33,590 bases of DNA from Halobacteriales archaeon QS_6_71_20. GTDB taxonomy: Archaea > Halobacteriota > Halobacteria > Halobacteriales > Haloferacaceae. The notes under the pieces are model-generated. The model made no database searches and was not told the DNA's origin. It was given only the letters and a program-made list of their open reading frames with translations. Position numbers and translations under genes: made by a program. The first letter of the stretch is position 1. The number at the start of each line of letters is the position of its first letter. The stretch lies in the NCBI GenBank assembly GCA_003020945.1, contig PXRU01000013.1:1-33590 (forward strand), written 5' to 3'. Of this stretch, positions 23,714-32,960 are shown piece after piece.

Positions 23714-24745
23714 ATGAGCGGCGTTTCGACGTACGAGGGGACGGTGCTCGTCGGCCGCGACTTCGACGCCGTCGAGGGGCGGGTGGTCGCCGAGGACGGG
23801 GAGATCGTCGCCGTCGAGGAGGAGTCAGTCGCGAGCGACGACGTCGTCTCGCCCGCGTTCGTGAACGCTCACACCCACATCGGCGACTCCGTCGCGAAGG
23901 AGGCGGGCCGCGGGCTCGACCTGGACGCGCTGGTCGCCCCGCCGGACGGCCTGAAACACCGGATCCTCCGCCGGACCTCGACCGAGGAGAAGGTCGCGGC
24001 GATGCGGCGGTCGCTGCGGCACATGCACGCCACCGGGACGACCGCCCACGTCGAGTTCCGCGAGGGGGGCGTCGCGGGGGTGGAGGCGATCCGCGAGGCG
24101 AGCGAGGGGGTGCCCGTCGACTCGGTGGTGCTGGGCCGCGAGGAGATCGCGGCGATGGAGCACCCGTTCGCCGCGGGGTTCGGCGCCAGCGGCGCCCGCG
24201 ACGGCGACTTCACGGCCGAGCGCAACGCGACCCGCCGAACCGGCAAGACGTTCGGCATCCACGCCGGCGAGCGCGACGACCTCGACGTGGGTGCGGCGAT
24301 GGACCTCGACCCGGACCACCTGGTCCACATGGTCCACGCCAACGAGACGCAGCTGGACCGACTCGCCGACGCCGAGTGGCCGGTCGCCGTCTGTCCGCGC
24401 TCGAACCTCGTGACCGGCGTCGGGGTGCCCCCGCTGCGCGAGCTGATGGACCGCACCACGGTCGCGCTCGGGACGGACAACGTGATGTTGAACAGCCCGT
24501 CGATGCTCCGGGAGATGGCGTTCGCGGCGAAGCTGACCGAGGCGTCCGCCGTCGAGGTGCTGCGGGCGGCGACGGTCAACGGCGCGGAGCTGGCGGGGCT
24601 GGACTGCGGGCTGATCGAGCCGGGGCGGCCCGCCCGCCTCGTCGTGTTCGACGGCGACACGGACAACCTGGGTGGCGTCCGCGATCCGGTCCGGGCGGTC
24701 GTGCGCCGCGCCGGCGAGGGGGACGTGAAGACGGTCGTTCAATAG
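23714..24745 (+). CDS. Amidohydrolase-superfamily protein (chlorohydrolase/cytosine-deaminase type)
   Basis: The 343-aa enzyme keeps the metal and catalytic residues of the deaminase branch: His53 and His55 in NAHTHIGDS, His183 and Glu186 in GIHAGERDD, His208 in HMVHANE, and Asp255 in ALGTDNVMLN. The N- and C-terminal beta-sandwich parts are present (GTVLVGRDFDAVEGRVV; IEPGRPARLVVFD). The substrate is probably a nucleobase, nucleoside or guanidine-like ring amine, but it cannot be fixed. It follows HD copy 2 closely, which would suit nucleotide salvage. Confidence 0.88.
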   Translation: MSGVSTYEGTVLVGRDFDAVEGRVVAEDGEIVAVEEESVASDDVVSPAFVNAHTHIGDSVAKEAGRGLDLDALVAPPDGLKHRILRRTSTEEKVAAMRRSLRHMHATGTTAHVEFREGGVAGVEAIREASEGVPVDSVVLGREEIAAMEHPFAAGFGASGARDGDFTAERNATRRTGKTFGIHAGERDDLDVGAAMDLDPDHLVHMVHANETQLDRLADAEWPVAVCPRSNLVTGVGVPPLRELMDRTTVALGTDNVMLNSPSMLREMAFAAKLTEASAVEVLRAATVNGAELAGLDCGLIEPGRPARLVVFDGDTDNLGGVRDPVRAVVRRAGEGDVKTVVQ

Positions 24746-24864
24746 GGCGACGGGCCGGCGGCCGCCGAGACGAAGTCCCCGGCCGGCGACGACTCCCGCA
24801 TGGATTCCGATCGATTGTCGGAGCCGGGGACCGGATTGAAGCGGCACGACGCCGAGGATGGGGC

Positions 24865-25059
24865 ATGGCCTGTCCGCACCTCGACTACCGCGAGTCCGAC
24901 GGCGACCGGGAGTTCGACGTCGCCCGCGCGTTCTGCACGGTCGCCGACGAGTTCGTCCAGCCGGTCCACGCGGACGTCTGCGCCGAGCGGTACGGCCTCG
25001 ACCCCGAGTCGGACTGTGAGATCTTCCGCGACCGCGCGGGCCTCGACTGGGACGAATGA
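24865..25059 (+). CDS. Four-cysteine mini-protein (64 aa) coupled to BKACE
   Basis: The 64-residue product has Cys3, Cys24, Cys39 and Cys51 in a compact acidic context (MACPHLDYRE, ARAFCTVADEF, HADVCAERYGL, SDCEIFRDRAGLDW), a plausible metal site. The TGA overlaps the ATG of the BKACE gene (ATGA), so the two are translationally coupled. An AT-richer gattgaag lies about 30 nt upstream. I do not know a function; a metal chaperone or a small subunit are possible roles. Confidence 0.75.
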   Translation: MACPHLDYRESDGDREFDVARAFCTVADEFVQPVHADVCAERYGLDPESDCEIFRDRAGLDWDE

Positions 25060-25901
25060 CGTACGAGGAGTACCTCGACGGCAAGCCCGTCGTGATCACG
25101 GCGGCGCTCACCGGCGGCATCCACGGGAAGGAGACGCACCCGGGGCTCCCGGAGACGCCCGCGGAGATCGCCGAGGCCGCCGCCGCGGTTGAGGAGGCCG
25201 GCGCCGCGGTCGTCCACCTCCACGCGCGCCGGGAGAACGGCGAGCGGGCGTTCTCGACCGAGCGGTTCCAGACGGTGACCGACGCCGTCCGCGACGCGAC
25301 CGAGGACGTGGTGATCCAGCACTCGACTGGCGGCACCGCCGCGCCCGACGCGCTCCGGGCGGAGCCGCTGTGCACGGATCCGGCCCCGGAGATGGCGAGC
25401 CTCGACATGGGGCCGATGAACCGCGGACGACGCCTCACGAGCGAGAATACCCGCGACACGATCGACGGCCTCCACGCCGAGATGCGCGAGCGGGGGATCA
25501 AACCGGAGCTGGAGGTGTTCAACAACGGCCATCTCAACGAGGCGTTCCGGATCCTCGACGAGCTGGCGGAGCCGCCGTATCTCAACCTCATCCTCGGCCC
25601 GGGGACGCTCACGCCGCCGTCGCCGGCGAACCTCCAGCGGCTGGTCGAACAGCTCCCCGACGGCGCCGAGTTCAACGTCATCGGCTTCGGCCCCCACCAG
25701 CTCCCGCTCACCACGCAGTCGCTGCTGTTGGGCGGCCACGTCCGCGTCGGCCTGGAGGACAACAGCTACCTCCGGGAGGGCGAGCGCGCGACGAACGCCG
25801 CCCTCGTCGAGCGCGCGGCCCGGATCGCCGGGGAGCTAGGGCGACCCGTCGCCTCGCCCGCCGAGGCGCGCGAGCTGCTGGGCGTCCGCTCGCGTCGCTG
25901 A
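25056..25901 (+). CDS. BKACE (beta-keto acid cleavage enzyme, DUF849)
   Basis: BKACE enzymes condense a beta-keto acid with acetyl-CoA to give acetoacetate and a new CoA thioester; the founding member (Kce) acts on 3-keto-5-aminohexanoate in lysine fermentation. The 281-aa TIM-barrel protein has the zinc ligands His54 and His56 in HLHAR and Glu234 in VGLEDN, plus GNGH-like NNGHLNEA and NVIGFGPHQLPL. Residues that set the substrate cannot be judged by eye. The start overlaps the four-Cys mini-protein. Confidence 0.9.
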   Translation: MTYEEYLDGKPVVITAALTGGIHGKETHPGLPETPAEIAEAAAAVEEAGAAVVHLHARRENGERAFSTERFQTVTDAVRDATEDVVIQHSTGGTAAPDALRAEPLCTDPAPEMASLDMGPMNRGRRLTSENTRDTIDGLHAEMRERGIKPELEVFNNGHLNEAFRILDELAEPPYLNLILGPGTLTPPSPANLQRLVEQLPDGAEFNVIGFGPHQLPLTTQSLLLGGHVRVGLEDNSYLREGERATNAALVERAARIAGELGRPVASPAEARELLGVRSRR

Positions 25902-25965
25902 GCGGGATGGAAGCTTCGGCCGGAGGACTGACGCCCGCCGGTTCCGGGCGGCCGGCGCCCCCCGA

Positions 25966-26457
25966 TCACAGCACGAGCACGAACAGCACGAACCCGGCGA
26001 GGATCGACAGCGTCAACGCGAGCTGTGCGACCGAGGAGGCGAGAACGCCGGCGACGGTGTAGCCGGCCGCGCGGGCGGCCGACGCCGGGTCCTTGCCAGC
26101 GTACAGTTCGGCGCCGAACACGGCGACGGCGACGCCGACGACGATCCCCAGCGGCCCGAGAAACGGGAACAGCGCCAGGGAGGCGACGCCCGCCACCAGC
26201 ATCGTCGAGGTCTCGGCGCCGCCGGCCTTCGAGGCGAGCGCGCCGCCGAGGTGCTCGACCGTGAACGCGAGCAGGCCGACGAGCACGAAGACGGCGAGCC
26301 AGCCGACGCCCAGCGACGGAGCCGAGGGGGGCGCGAGGGCGTAGTAGACCGCGACCCCGGCAACGGACAGCGGCCCCGCGGGGACCAGCGGCACGACGCT
26401 CCCCGCGACACCCGCGACGAGCAGGAGGAGGGCCGCGACGGTGACGACATCGACCAT
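25966..26457 (-). CDS. DUF456 family membrane protein
   Basis: The 163-aa protein has about five TM helices and the family pattern: an N-terminal VAALLLLVAGVAGSVVPLVP with the GSVVPLVPG-like turn, a glycine-rich middle (GGALASKAGGAETSTMLVAG), and FPFLGPLGIVVGVAVAVFGAE. DUF456 proteins are small membrane proteins of unknown role. It converges with the BKACE gene across 64 nt. Confidence 0.88.
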   Translation of the reverse strand: MVDVVTVAALLLLVAGVAGSVVPLVPAGPLSVAGVAVYYALAPPSAPSLGVGWLAVFVLVGLLAFTVEHLGGALASKAGGAETSTMLVAGVASLALFPFLGPLGIVVGVAVAVFGAELYAGKDPASAARAAGYTVAGVLASSVAQLALTLSILAGFVLFVLVL

Positions 26458-26621
26458 ACGCCCGGTTCGACGCGGCGACGGATAAGCGACGGCGTGGTCG
26501 GGGCCGCGCCGGCGACCGTCCGGCGGGGGTCGGCGGTCCCCGGCGGCACCGCCCCCGGTCCCGGGGCCGCCTCCGTCGGGAGGCCTTCGGCGTCCGTTAC
26601 GGCGACCCGCCCGCCGGCGAG

Positions 26622-28846
26622 TTACTCGTACCGCGCCCGCTCGGCGGCGGCGACCTCGCCGCCGTAGCGGTCGACGAGCGGCCGGAGCGCCCGGCCCAGC
26701 GCGCGCATACACTCGGTCGTGGAGACGTACTCCAGTTCGGCCGCGACCGACTCCCACTCGCGGGCTTGCAGCACCTTCCGGACCAGCAGCCGCTCCTCGG
26801 CGGCCGAGAGGTCGGACCCCTCGCGGCTCACGCCGTCCTCCGCTCGATCCGTCGAGACCTCCCCCCGGTCGGCATCGACCCGCCCGCGGTCCAGCAGGTG
26901 CGCCAGCGCGAGGCGGCCGGCCGGGCGCGGCGCAGTGTCCGCGAGGCCGGGGCCGTGGGCGGCGGCGACGACGAGCCGCCACTCGTAGTCGGAACAGTCG
27001 ACGACGGCGGCGCCGTCGGCGTCGCAGGCGGCCAGCGCGGCCCGGACGACGTCCGGGTCGAGATCCGAGAGCGCGTCCGGGAGGACGCCGTCGATCCGCT
27101 CGCGGAACCACCGGGCGTGTCGGCGGGCGAACGCCCGGCCCTCGTCGGTGACCGGCCGCACCATGAGCGCGGAGTGCTCGCCGCTGGCGTCGTTGCGGCT
27201 CGTCGCGAGGTGGACCGTCCGGTAGCCGTTCTCGGCCCAGAACGCCACGAGCCCCGGCGTCGCGCCGAAGCTGGTCCCCAGGTAGTCGATGTCGCCGTCG
27301 AGGTCGGCGGCGACTTCGTCGAGAAGTCGGGAGCCGAGCCCCCGTCGGCGGACGGCGTCGTGGGTGGCGATCCGCATCACACGGAGCCCGGTCGGCGCGG
27401 CCGCGTCGGGGTCCCGAAGCTGGCTCGTCAGCACGTCCGGGAGCATGTTGCCGCGGACGCGCTCGCCGCCGTACATCGCCGCCCGCGTGTCCGCGTCGAG
27501 CCCCCCTTCCCTCGCGAGCAGGGCGACAGAGACGACGTGGCCGTCGTGGACCAGCGCCCGCAGCGAGAGGTTCGGCGCGTCGAGCAGGCGCGCGAGGTCG
27601 TCCGGCTCGGTCCGGTAGTGGGCGAGCACGAGCAGCCCGAACGCCTCCGAGAGGAGGTGGTCGTCGTCGAGCAGTTCGTCGGCGCCGACCGTACGGTACT
27701 CGACGGAGTCGAGGGTCGCGTCCGCGACCGCGGCGTCGACCGCCGGGCGGGCGTCGAGCATGAGCGCGCGGAACGCCCACCCCTCCACCGGGTCGCCCCG
27801 GGCGTAGCGGATCGGGTCGTCCATCCGGACCTCCCGCACCCGGCGGTCGGCGTCGGCCAGGCGGTCGCGGAACCGGACCGAGAACCCCCGTCCGGCCCCC
27901 TCGTAGCCGTGGACGGTCGTGACGAACGCCGCCGCGGGCGCGTCCAGCAGCCCCGCGAGCACGCGCACGGGAAGCCCGGCAGCCTCGTCGGCAATGACCG
28001 CGTCCGCGTCGCCGGCGGCCGTGACGGCGTCCGCGGGCGGGAGGTACCGGATCCGGCCGCCGCGGTCCCCGCCGTCGTCGGAGGGGTCGGCCGACGCGAG
28101 CGCGACGGTCCGCTCGTCGTCGACGGCTGTGGCGACGTCGAGCGCGTCGAACAGCGCCCGGGCGCGCTTGAACAGCGCCGCCACGCCGGAGAACGCGGGC
28201 GCGGTGACGAGCACGTCCCGGCCCTCCGCGGCGAGGCTCGCGGCCCGTAGGCGGCTGTCGGGAACGCCGACGCGGCCGGGACCGTCGGCCCCGGCTCCTG
28301 CTCCGGCTGACGTTCGTCGGCGCCGAGCAGGCCGTCGCGCTCGACCGCCTCGGCGGTTCCGTCGGCGCCGACGCGGGCGACTGCGACCCCCGGGTGGCGG
28401 CGGAGCGTCCCGACCAGCCGCGTCCGGAACCGCCCCGTCACGTCGTCGAGGCCGAACGGCGGGACCGCGAGCGACTCGTCGAAGTCGCCGCGGCGGTCCG
28501 GCCACGCCGACAGCGACGGCGCCAGCAGGACGTACAGTCCGCCGCCGTCGACCGCGCCGACCGACTGACCGATCGCGTTCGGGGAGAACTCCGCGAACGC
28601 GTCGAGGACGACCGCCTCGCGGGTCGCGCCGAGCAGCCGCCGGGCGTGTTTCGGGCGGTGGCGCTCGAACCGAACTCCCTCGCGCGTCGACAGCAGCGTC
28701 ACGTCGTCGTCGAGTCCGGCGCCCTCGACGGCGGTGAAGGCGGCGTCGAGGCAGGCGTCGCGGTCGCCGTGGAGCACGAGGAGGCGTCGCTGGTTCGTCC
28801 GACGCGCCTCCGCCCGTAGCGCGGCGGCGAGCTCGGCGATGTTCAT
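26622..28846 (-). pseudogene. tmcA: tRNA(Met) cytidine acetyltransferase, internal deletion and frameshift
   Basis: TmcA makes N4-acetylcytidine in tRNA, using ATP hydrolysis by a RecD-like domain and acetyl-CoA bound by a GNAT domain. From the ATG at 28846 the first 200 or so residues are normal (LVLHGDRDACLDAAFTAVEG, VLDAFAEFSPNAIGQ). At about 28243-28250 the frame changes and the text passes from FPTAAY straight to AASLAAEGRDVLVTAPAF. The segment that should hold the Walker A loop (GRGKSS) is missing, about 35-45 codons. The rest is intact: Walker B-like VIADEAA, GNAT RRRGLGSRLL and the C-terminal domain to 26622. Either a real loss of function or an assembly error. Confidence 0.8.
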
Positions 28847-29033
28847 GCCCCGGCTTCCCCCCGACCGGAGTTGGGTCTTTCCGTCCGCCCGCCCCGACGT
28901 CCTCACGACAGTCGAACCGTCCCTCGGCGTCGACGCCGACGAGTGACGGCGTCGGGACACACGCCCGCGCTCGGAGGGTCGGTCCCCGGGGTCACGGCGT
29001 ACACTTATCCGTTGCAGTGTGATAGCAGTGGAC

Positions 29034-29768
29034 ATGGAGCTGACCGAACAACTCACCTTCAGCCACGACGACAGGCGGGACCTGTACGAGCACGTCGAGG
29101 AGCAGGGGTCGGTCCACGAGCGCGAGGCCCGGCGGGCGCTCAACATGGACCGGACGGCGTTCGGCCACCACGCGACCGTGCTGGTCCGCGACGGCTATCT
29201 CGACTGGGAGGGGGACCGCCTCAGCGTCGCCTACGAGGAGGACGGCGCGACCGAGCACTCGGCCGACGGGCTGGAGTACGTCGTGCGGATGGCGACCCAG
29301 CGGGACCTGTCGGGGCTCGTCGGCGTCATCCGACAGGTGGCCGGCGAGGGGACGTACATCGAGGCGGAGACGGTCGCGGACGTCATCGAGCACGACGAGG
29401 TGGTGTTGCGCCACAACGAACTGGAGTCGCGGCTGTTCCTGGTGGCGGCCGTCGGCGAGGAGGTGATCGGCTGGGTCCACCTCGACCTGCCGGAGACGGA
29501 GAAGCTGGGTCACACGGCCGTGCTCACCGTCGGAATCCTCCCGGAGTACCGGGGGAAGGGGATCGGATCGACGCTGCTGGAGCGCGGCGAGTCGTGGGCG
29601 GCCGGACACGGCTTCGAGAAGCTGTACAACAGCATCCCCGCGACCAACGACGGCGCCGTGGCGTTCCTCACGGACCACGGCTGGGAGCGCGAGGCGGTCC
29701 GGGAGGGCCACTACAAGATCGACACGGAGTACGTCGACCAGGTGATGCTCGCCAAGCGGCTGGAGTGA
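29034..29768 (+). CDS. HTH-GNAT fusion: N-acetyltransferase with N-terminal DNA-binding-like domain
   Basis: The 244-aa protein joins a winged-helix-like region (about 1-68; RRDLYEHVEEQGSVHEREA, RTAFGHHATVLVRDGYL) to a GNAT domain (about 82-244). The acetyl-CoA loop is EYRGKGIGSTLL (171-182), and the domain ends with NSIPATNDGAVAFL and GWEREAVREGHY. It may acetylate a protein or small molecule while responding to DNA or to a partner. The ATG at 29034 follows a TATA-like acttatcc by about 28 nt. It is divergent from tmcA. Confidence 0.87.
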   Translation: MELTEQLTFSHDDRRDLYEHVEEQGSVHEREARRALNMDRTAFGHHATVLVRDGYLDWEGDRLSVAYEEDGATEHSADGLEYVVRMATQRDLSGLVGVIRQVAGEGTYIEAETVADVIEHDEVVLRHNELESRLFLVAAVGEEVIGWVHLDLPETEKLGHTAVLTVGILPEYRGKGIGSTLLERGESWAAGHGFEKLYNSIPATNDGAVAFLTDHGWEREAVREGHYKIDTEYVDQVMLAKRLE

Positions 29769-29841
29769 GTCGGGACCGCTCGGTCCCGGCGTCGCCGGCC
29801 GAGGTCGCCACGTTGAGGGTCCCCGCGGACCGCCGTGCGGT

Positions 29842-30507
29842 ATGGACCCCGTCGACCTCACCCGCCGGCTCGAACCGGGCATGCCCGTCTACCCGGGCGA
29901 CCCGGGCGTGACCGCGGAGCAGAGCGCGACGATGGAGACGGACGGCTACCGCGTCACCCGGCTCTCGTTCACCACCCACGCCGGAACCCACATCGACGCG
30001 CCCGCACACATGGAACCGGCGGGCGCGACGCTCGACGAGTACGACGTCGGCGCCTTCCGGTTCGACGCACGCGTGGTCGACCTCTCGGGCGGGGGCGCCG
30101 CCGACGCCCTCGGTGCGCGCGAGGCGATCGTCCCCGAACACGTCCCCGACCCCGCCGCCGTCGATGAGGGGACGGACATGCTCGTCCTCCGGACGGGCTG
30201 GGGGAGTCGCTGGGGGGAAGTGTCGTACCTCGACCACCCGTATCTCGCGCCCCGGACGGCCGCCCGGATTGTCGACCTCGGCTGTGCCGTCGGCCTCGAC
30301 ACGATCAACCCGGACCCGACGCCGACCGACCGCGCGGGCGCCGACGAGCCGGAGGGGGTGCCCGCCCACCGCGAACTGCTGGGCGCCGGCGAGTTCGTCG
30401 TGGAGAACCTGCGGCTACCCGACCGCCTCCCGGAGCGGTTCACGCTGCGGGCGTACCCGCTCCGGGTGGACGCCGACGGGGCGCCCGTCCGGGCCGTCGC
30501 GGAGTGA
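29842..30507 (+). CDS. Cyclase family protein (kynurenine formamidase-like)
   Basis: The 221-aa metal-dependent hydrolase has the signature THAGTHIDAPAHM with His46, His50, Asp52 and His56, and a second region DTINPDPTPTD with the C-terminal HRELLGAGEFVVENL. Family members include kynurenine formamidase (KynB), isatin hydrolase and plant cyclases, and the substrate cannot be told apart here. No kynurenine-pathway gene is nearby. It starts 73 nt after the GNAT gene on the same strand. Confidence 0.9.
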   Translation: MDPVDLTRRLEPGMPVYPGDPGVTAEQSATMETDGYRVTRLSFTTHAGTHIDAPAHMEPAGATLDEYDVGAFRFDARVVDLSGGGAADALGAREAIVPEHVPDPAAVDEGTDMLVLRTGWGSRWGEVSYLDHPYLAPRTAARIVDLGCAVGLDTINPDPTPTDRAGADEPEGVPAHRELLGAGEFVVENLRLPDRLPERFTLRAYPLRVDADGAPVRAVAE

Positions 30508-30690
30508 GTCGAGGCGGGTCGCGACCGAGGAGGGTGGAACCGACCGCGGCGGCGACGGGACCGACTGTGGCGGCGACGGAGAGAGTCACGGCGCCGGGGC
30601 CACGACGACCGGATTCCCGACGAGACCGCGGGACGACGGCGCCTCGCGAGGCGAGTCCCCGGCGTGGTTCGCCCTCGCACGGGCGCGACG
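30508..30690. other. Noncoding stretch before the rpl7ae promoter
   Basis: The only structure seen is a 21-base unit repeated twice in tandem, cgaccgcggcggcgacgggac at 30541-30561 followed by a near copy at 30562-30582. Part of an unused reading frame crosses it. No gene, tRNA or clear terminator was found. Confidence 0.35.
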
Positions 30691-30701
30691 GTTTGAACAC
30701 G

Positions 30702-30820
30702 TTTATACGGCGACCGAGAGTATCGCATGATACGACCTGCTCGGGGTCGTGACCCGCTCCGTCGTCAGGGATCTACGACCGGCGGAGGTGTCGAGCCACC
30801 GAGCGGGAAGCCACACAACA
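30702..30820 (+). promoter_or_regulatory. rpl7ae promoter and structured 5' leader
   Basis: The TATA-like tttatac at 30702-30708 predicts a start near 30730, leaving a leader of about 90 nt, unusual in a genome where most genes look leaderless. The leader can form acgacc/ggtcgt (30732-30737/30745-30750), flanked by GA on both sides. It can also form gtcgt/acgac (30761-30765/30775-30779). Because the second acgacc can also pair with ggtcgt, these folds exclude each other. L7Ae is an RNA-binding protein known in some archaea to control its own mRNA through a kink-turn, so autoregulation is a fair inference. Confidence 0.45.
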
Positions 30821-31183
30821 ATGTCAGTGTACGTCGACTACGAGACCCCTGCGGACCTCGCGGAGCGAAGCCTCGACGCGCTCGAGGTCGCCCGCGACAC
30901 CGGCATCGTGAAGAAAGGCACCAACGAGACGACCAAGGCGGTCGAGCGCGGCAACGCCGACCTCGTGTACGTCGCCGAGGACGTCGAGCCCGAGGAGATC
31001 GTCATGCACCTCCCCGAGCTCTGCGAGGAGAAGGGCATCGCCTACGTCTTCATCGAGACGCAGGACGACGTCGGCCACGCGGCCGGCCTGGAGGTCGGCT
31101 CCGCCGCCGCGGCGGTCACCGAGCCCGGCGACGCCGAGGAGGACGTCGAGGACATCGCGGGCAAGGTCGAGGAACTGCGGTAA
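30821..31183 (+). CDS. rpl7ae: 50S ribosomal protein L7Ae (kink-turn binding)
   Basis: L7Ae binds kink-turns in 23S rRNA, in box C/D and H/ACA guide RNAs and in archaeal RNase P. The 120-aa protein has the RNA-binding motif [19 protein letters not shown], then [36 protein letters not shown] and the hydrophobic [13 protein letters not shown]. The ATG at 30821 is decided by the family N-terminus ([13 protein letters not shown]); an in-frame GTG at 30749 lies in the leader. It heads the operon with rps28e, rpl24e and ndk. Confidence 0.97.
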   Translation: MSVYVDYETPADLAERSLDALEVARDTGIVKKGTNETTKAVERGNADLVYVAEDVEPEEIVMHLPELCEEKGIAYVFIETQDDVGHAAGLEVGSAAAAVTEPGDAEEDVEDIAGKVEELR

Positions 31184-31189
31184 GCGACC

Positions 31190-31414
31190 ATGTCCGCTGA
31201 AGAGCAAGAGAGCGGCTCCACGCCCGCCGAGGTCGTCGAGATCGTCGGCAAGACCGGGATGCACGGCGAGGCCATGCAGGTCAAGTGCCGCATCCGGGAG
31301 GGCGAAAACCAGGGCCGCATCATCACGCGAAACGTCCTGGGCCCCGTCCAGATGGGGGACGTCCTCCAGCTGCGCGAGACCCAGCGCGACGCCGACTCCA
31401 TCGGAGGCCAGTAA
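31190..31414 (+). CDS. rps28e: 30S ribosomal protein S28e
   Basis: The 74-aa product matches eS28: [38 protein letters not shown] and the C-terminal [14 protein letters not shown], with a short acidic N-terminal extension. It starts 6 nt after rpl7ae and ends 2 nt before the rpl24e ATG, within the conserved haloarchaeal L7Ae-S28e-L24e-Ndk operon. Confidence 0.97.
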   Translation: MSAEEQESGSTPAEVVEIVGKTGMHGEAMQVKCRIREGENQGRIITRNVLGPVQMGDVLQLRETQRDADSIGGQ

Positions 31415-31416
31415 AG

Positions 31417-31593
31417 ATGCCCCAGCAACGAGACTGCGACTACTGCGGCGCCGACATCGAGCCCGGCACGGGCACGATGTTCGTGCGCGTCGACGGCAGC
31501 GTCACGCACTTCTGTTCCTCGAAGTGCGAGAAGAACGCGGACCTGGGTCGCGAGGCGCGCGACCTCGACTGGACGGCCGAGGGTCGCGAATGA
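31417..31593 (+). CDS. rpl24e: 50S ribosomal protein L24e
   Basis: The 58-aa zinc-binding protein has Cys7 and Cys10 (CDYC) and Cys33 and Cys37 (FCSSKC), matching archaeal eL24, followed by the short helix [15 protein letters not shown] purine-rich ggagg (31402-31406), about 10 nt before the ATG, may act as a ribosome binding site inside the end of rps28e. Confidence 0.96.
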   Translation: MPQQRDCDYCGADIEPGTGTMFVRVDGSVTHFCSSKCEKNADLGREARDLDWTAEGRE

Positions 31594-31663
31594 GCGACGC
31601 GAGGCGGTCCCGCTTCTCGGGCTGTGACCCGCGAGCTCATACTCGCCACCAGGGGTGGCTCGC

Positions 31664-32134
31664 GTGAGCGACCACGACGAGCGCACGTTCGTGATGGTCA
31701 AGCCCGACGGCGTCCAGCGCGGGCTCATCGGGGAGATCGTCTCCCGGTTCGAGCGGCGCGGCCTGAAGCTCGTCGGCGGGAAGTTCATGCGGATCGACGA
31801 GGAGCTCGCCCACGAGCACTACGGCGAACACGAGGGGAAGCCGTTCTTCGAGGGCCTCGTCGAATTCATCACCTCCGGCCCCGTCTTCGCGATGGTGTGG
31901 GAGGGCGCGGACGCGACGCGACAGGTGCGACGGATGATGGGCGAGACGGACCCCGCCGAGTCGCCGCCGGGCACGATCCGGGGCGACCTCGGGCTCGACC
32001 TCGGCCACAACGTCGTCCACGGCTCCGACCACGAGGACGAGGGCGCCAACGAGCGCGAGATCGCCCTCTTCTTCGACGACGACGAGCTCGTCGACTGGGA
32101 GCTCGACGCCGCCGACTGGGTGTACGAGGACTGA
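31664..32134 (+). CDS. ndk: Nucleoside diphosphate kinase
   Basis: Ndk passes the gamma phosphate of ATP to other (d)NDPs through a phosphohistidine. The 156-aa protein has [19 protein letters not shown], the active His119 in GHNVVHGSD, and [12 protein letters not shown] at the end; an acidic insert before the C-terminus is common in halophiles. The GTG at 31664 is favoured over the GTG at 31655 because aggggtgg at 31651-31658 gives a Shine-Dalgarno spacing and relatives begin MS-x-H-D-E-R-T. It is the last gene of the L7Ae operon. Confidence 0.95.
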   Translation: MSDHDERTFVMVKPDGVQRGLIGEIVSRFERRGLKLVGGKFMRIDEELAHEHYGEHEGKPFFEGLVEFITSGPVFAMVWEGADATRQVRRMMGETDPAESPPGTIRGDLGLDLGHNVVHGSDHEDEGANEREIALFFDDDELVDWELDAADWVYED

Positions 32135-32353
32135 CTCCCGCCGCGACCCGACGCCCGACCACGAGTTGCTGGTCGAGACTCGCAACCCGCGGACCCGCCG
32201 CCTTTCGTTCCCGTCGGTTCTCTCCGTTCCCGGACGCCGAGCCGCGGGTGCACTCGACCGTGAGAGGGGAGCGCCGTCGCGCGCAAACCCACGTCGATCC
32301 GGCGGCGGTAACTCACCGACGGAGACGGAGCCGCGTGCCTCCGGCCGCTCGGC

Positions 32354-32866
32354 TCAGTCGATCCGCTCGGCCGTCTCCTCGTAGCGGTCGATCAGCGCCG
32401 CGTAGTGGTTCGCGCCGAACCGCCCCGGCGAGGGGTCGGCGTCGGGGTCGAGTTCGGCGGTCACCTCGGCCGGGACGCCCGTCACCAGCGTCCGCGGCGG
32501 CACCTCCGTCCCCTCGGTGACGACGGCGCCGGCGCCGACGACGGCGTCCGCCCCCACGCGCGCGTCGTCGAGGACGGTCGCGTTCATGCCGACGAGCGCG
32601 CCCTCGGCGACGGTCGCGGCGTGGACGATCGCGTTGTGGCCGACCGTCGCCTCGGGTTCGACGACAGCGTCCTCGTGGAGCACCGCGCCGTCCTGCACGT
32701 TGGCGGCGCGCCGGAGCTCGATGCGGCCGTGGTCGCCCCGCAGCGTCGCGTTGGGCCAGACGCTGGCGTCCGCGCCGACGACCACGTCGCCGACGACGAC
32801 CGCGCTCTCGTCGACGTACGCCGACTCGGCGACCTCCGGCTCCGTCCCGTCGAGCGAGCGTAGCAT
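32354..32866 (-). CDS. Gamma carbonic anhydrase-like left-handed beta-helix protein
   Basis: The 170-aa protein is built of hexapeptide repeats ([25 protein letters not shown]-like turns) and keeps the three zinc histidines of the gamma class: His64 in AVLHED, His77 in VGHN and His82 in IVHAA, with the 5-residue His-His spacing of the archaeal Cam enzyme. Also present are LRGDHGRIE and NVQDG. It lacks the long acidic loop of Cam, so it is closer to the CamH/YrdA branch, where activity varies. The start at 32866 fits the motif layout; it is divergent from cofD. Confidence 0.9.
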   Translation of the reverse strand: MLRSLDGTEPEVAESAYVDESAVVVGDVVVGADASVWPNATLRGDHGRIELRRAANVQDGAVLHEDAVVEPEATVGHNAIVHAATVAEGALVGMNATVLDDARVGADAVVGAGAVVTEGTEVPPRTLVTGVPAEVTAELDPDADPSPGRFGANHYAALIDRYEETAERID

Positions 32867-32960
32867 GCGTGAGGGTGCGCGCGTCGGGGGCTTGAACGTG
32901 TGGACCGCGGAGGCGCGAGCCAACGACAGCATACAAGCCGGCCGGCATCCAACGACTGGC

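Noticed and set aside
30541-30582. Two-copy 21-base tandem repeat as a functional repeat
   Set aside because: Only two copies with several mismatches in a low-complexity G+C tract. Mentioned in the feature list but not treated as a finding.
30729-30752. A true kink-turn in the rpl7ae leader
   Set aside because: GA steps flank the stem on both sides, but an extra U breaks the tandem G-A register. Kept only as a possible structured leader.
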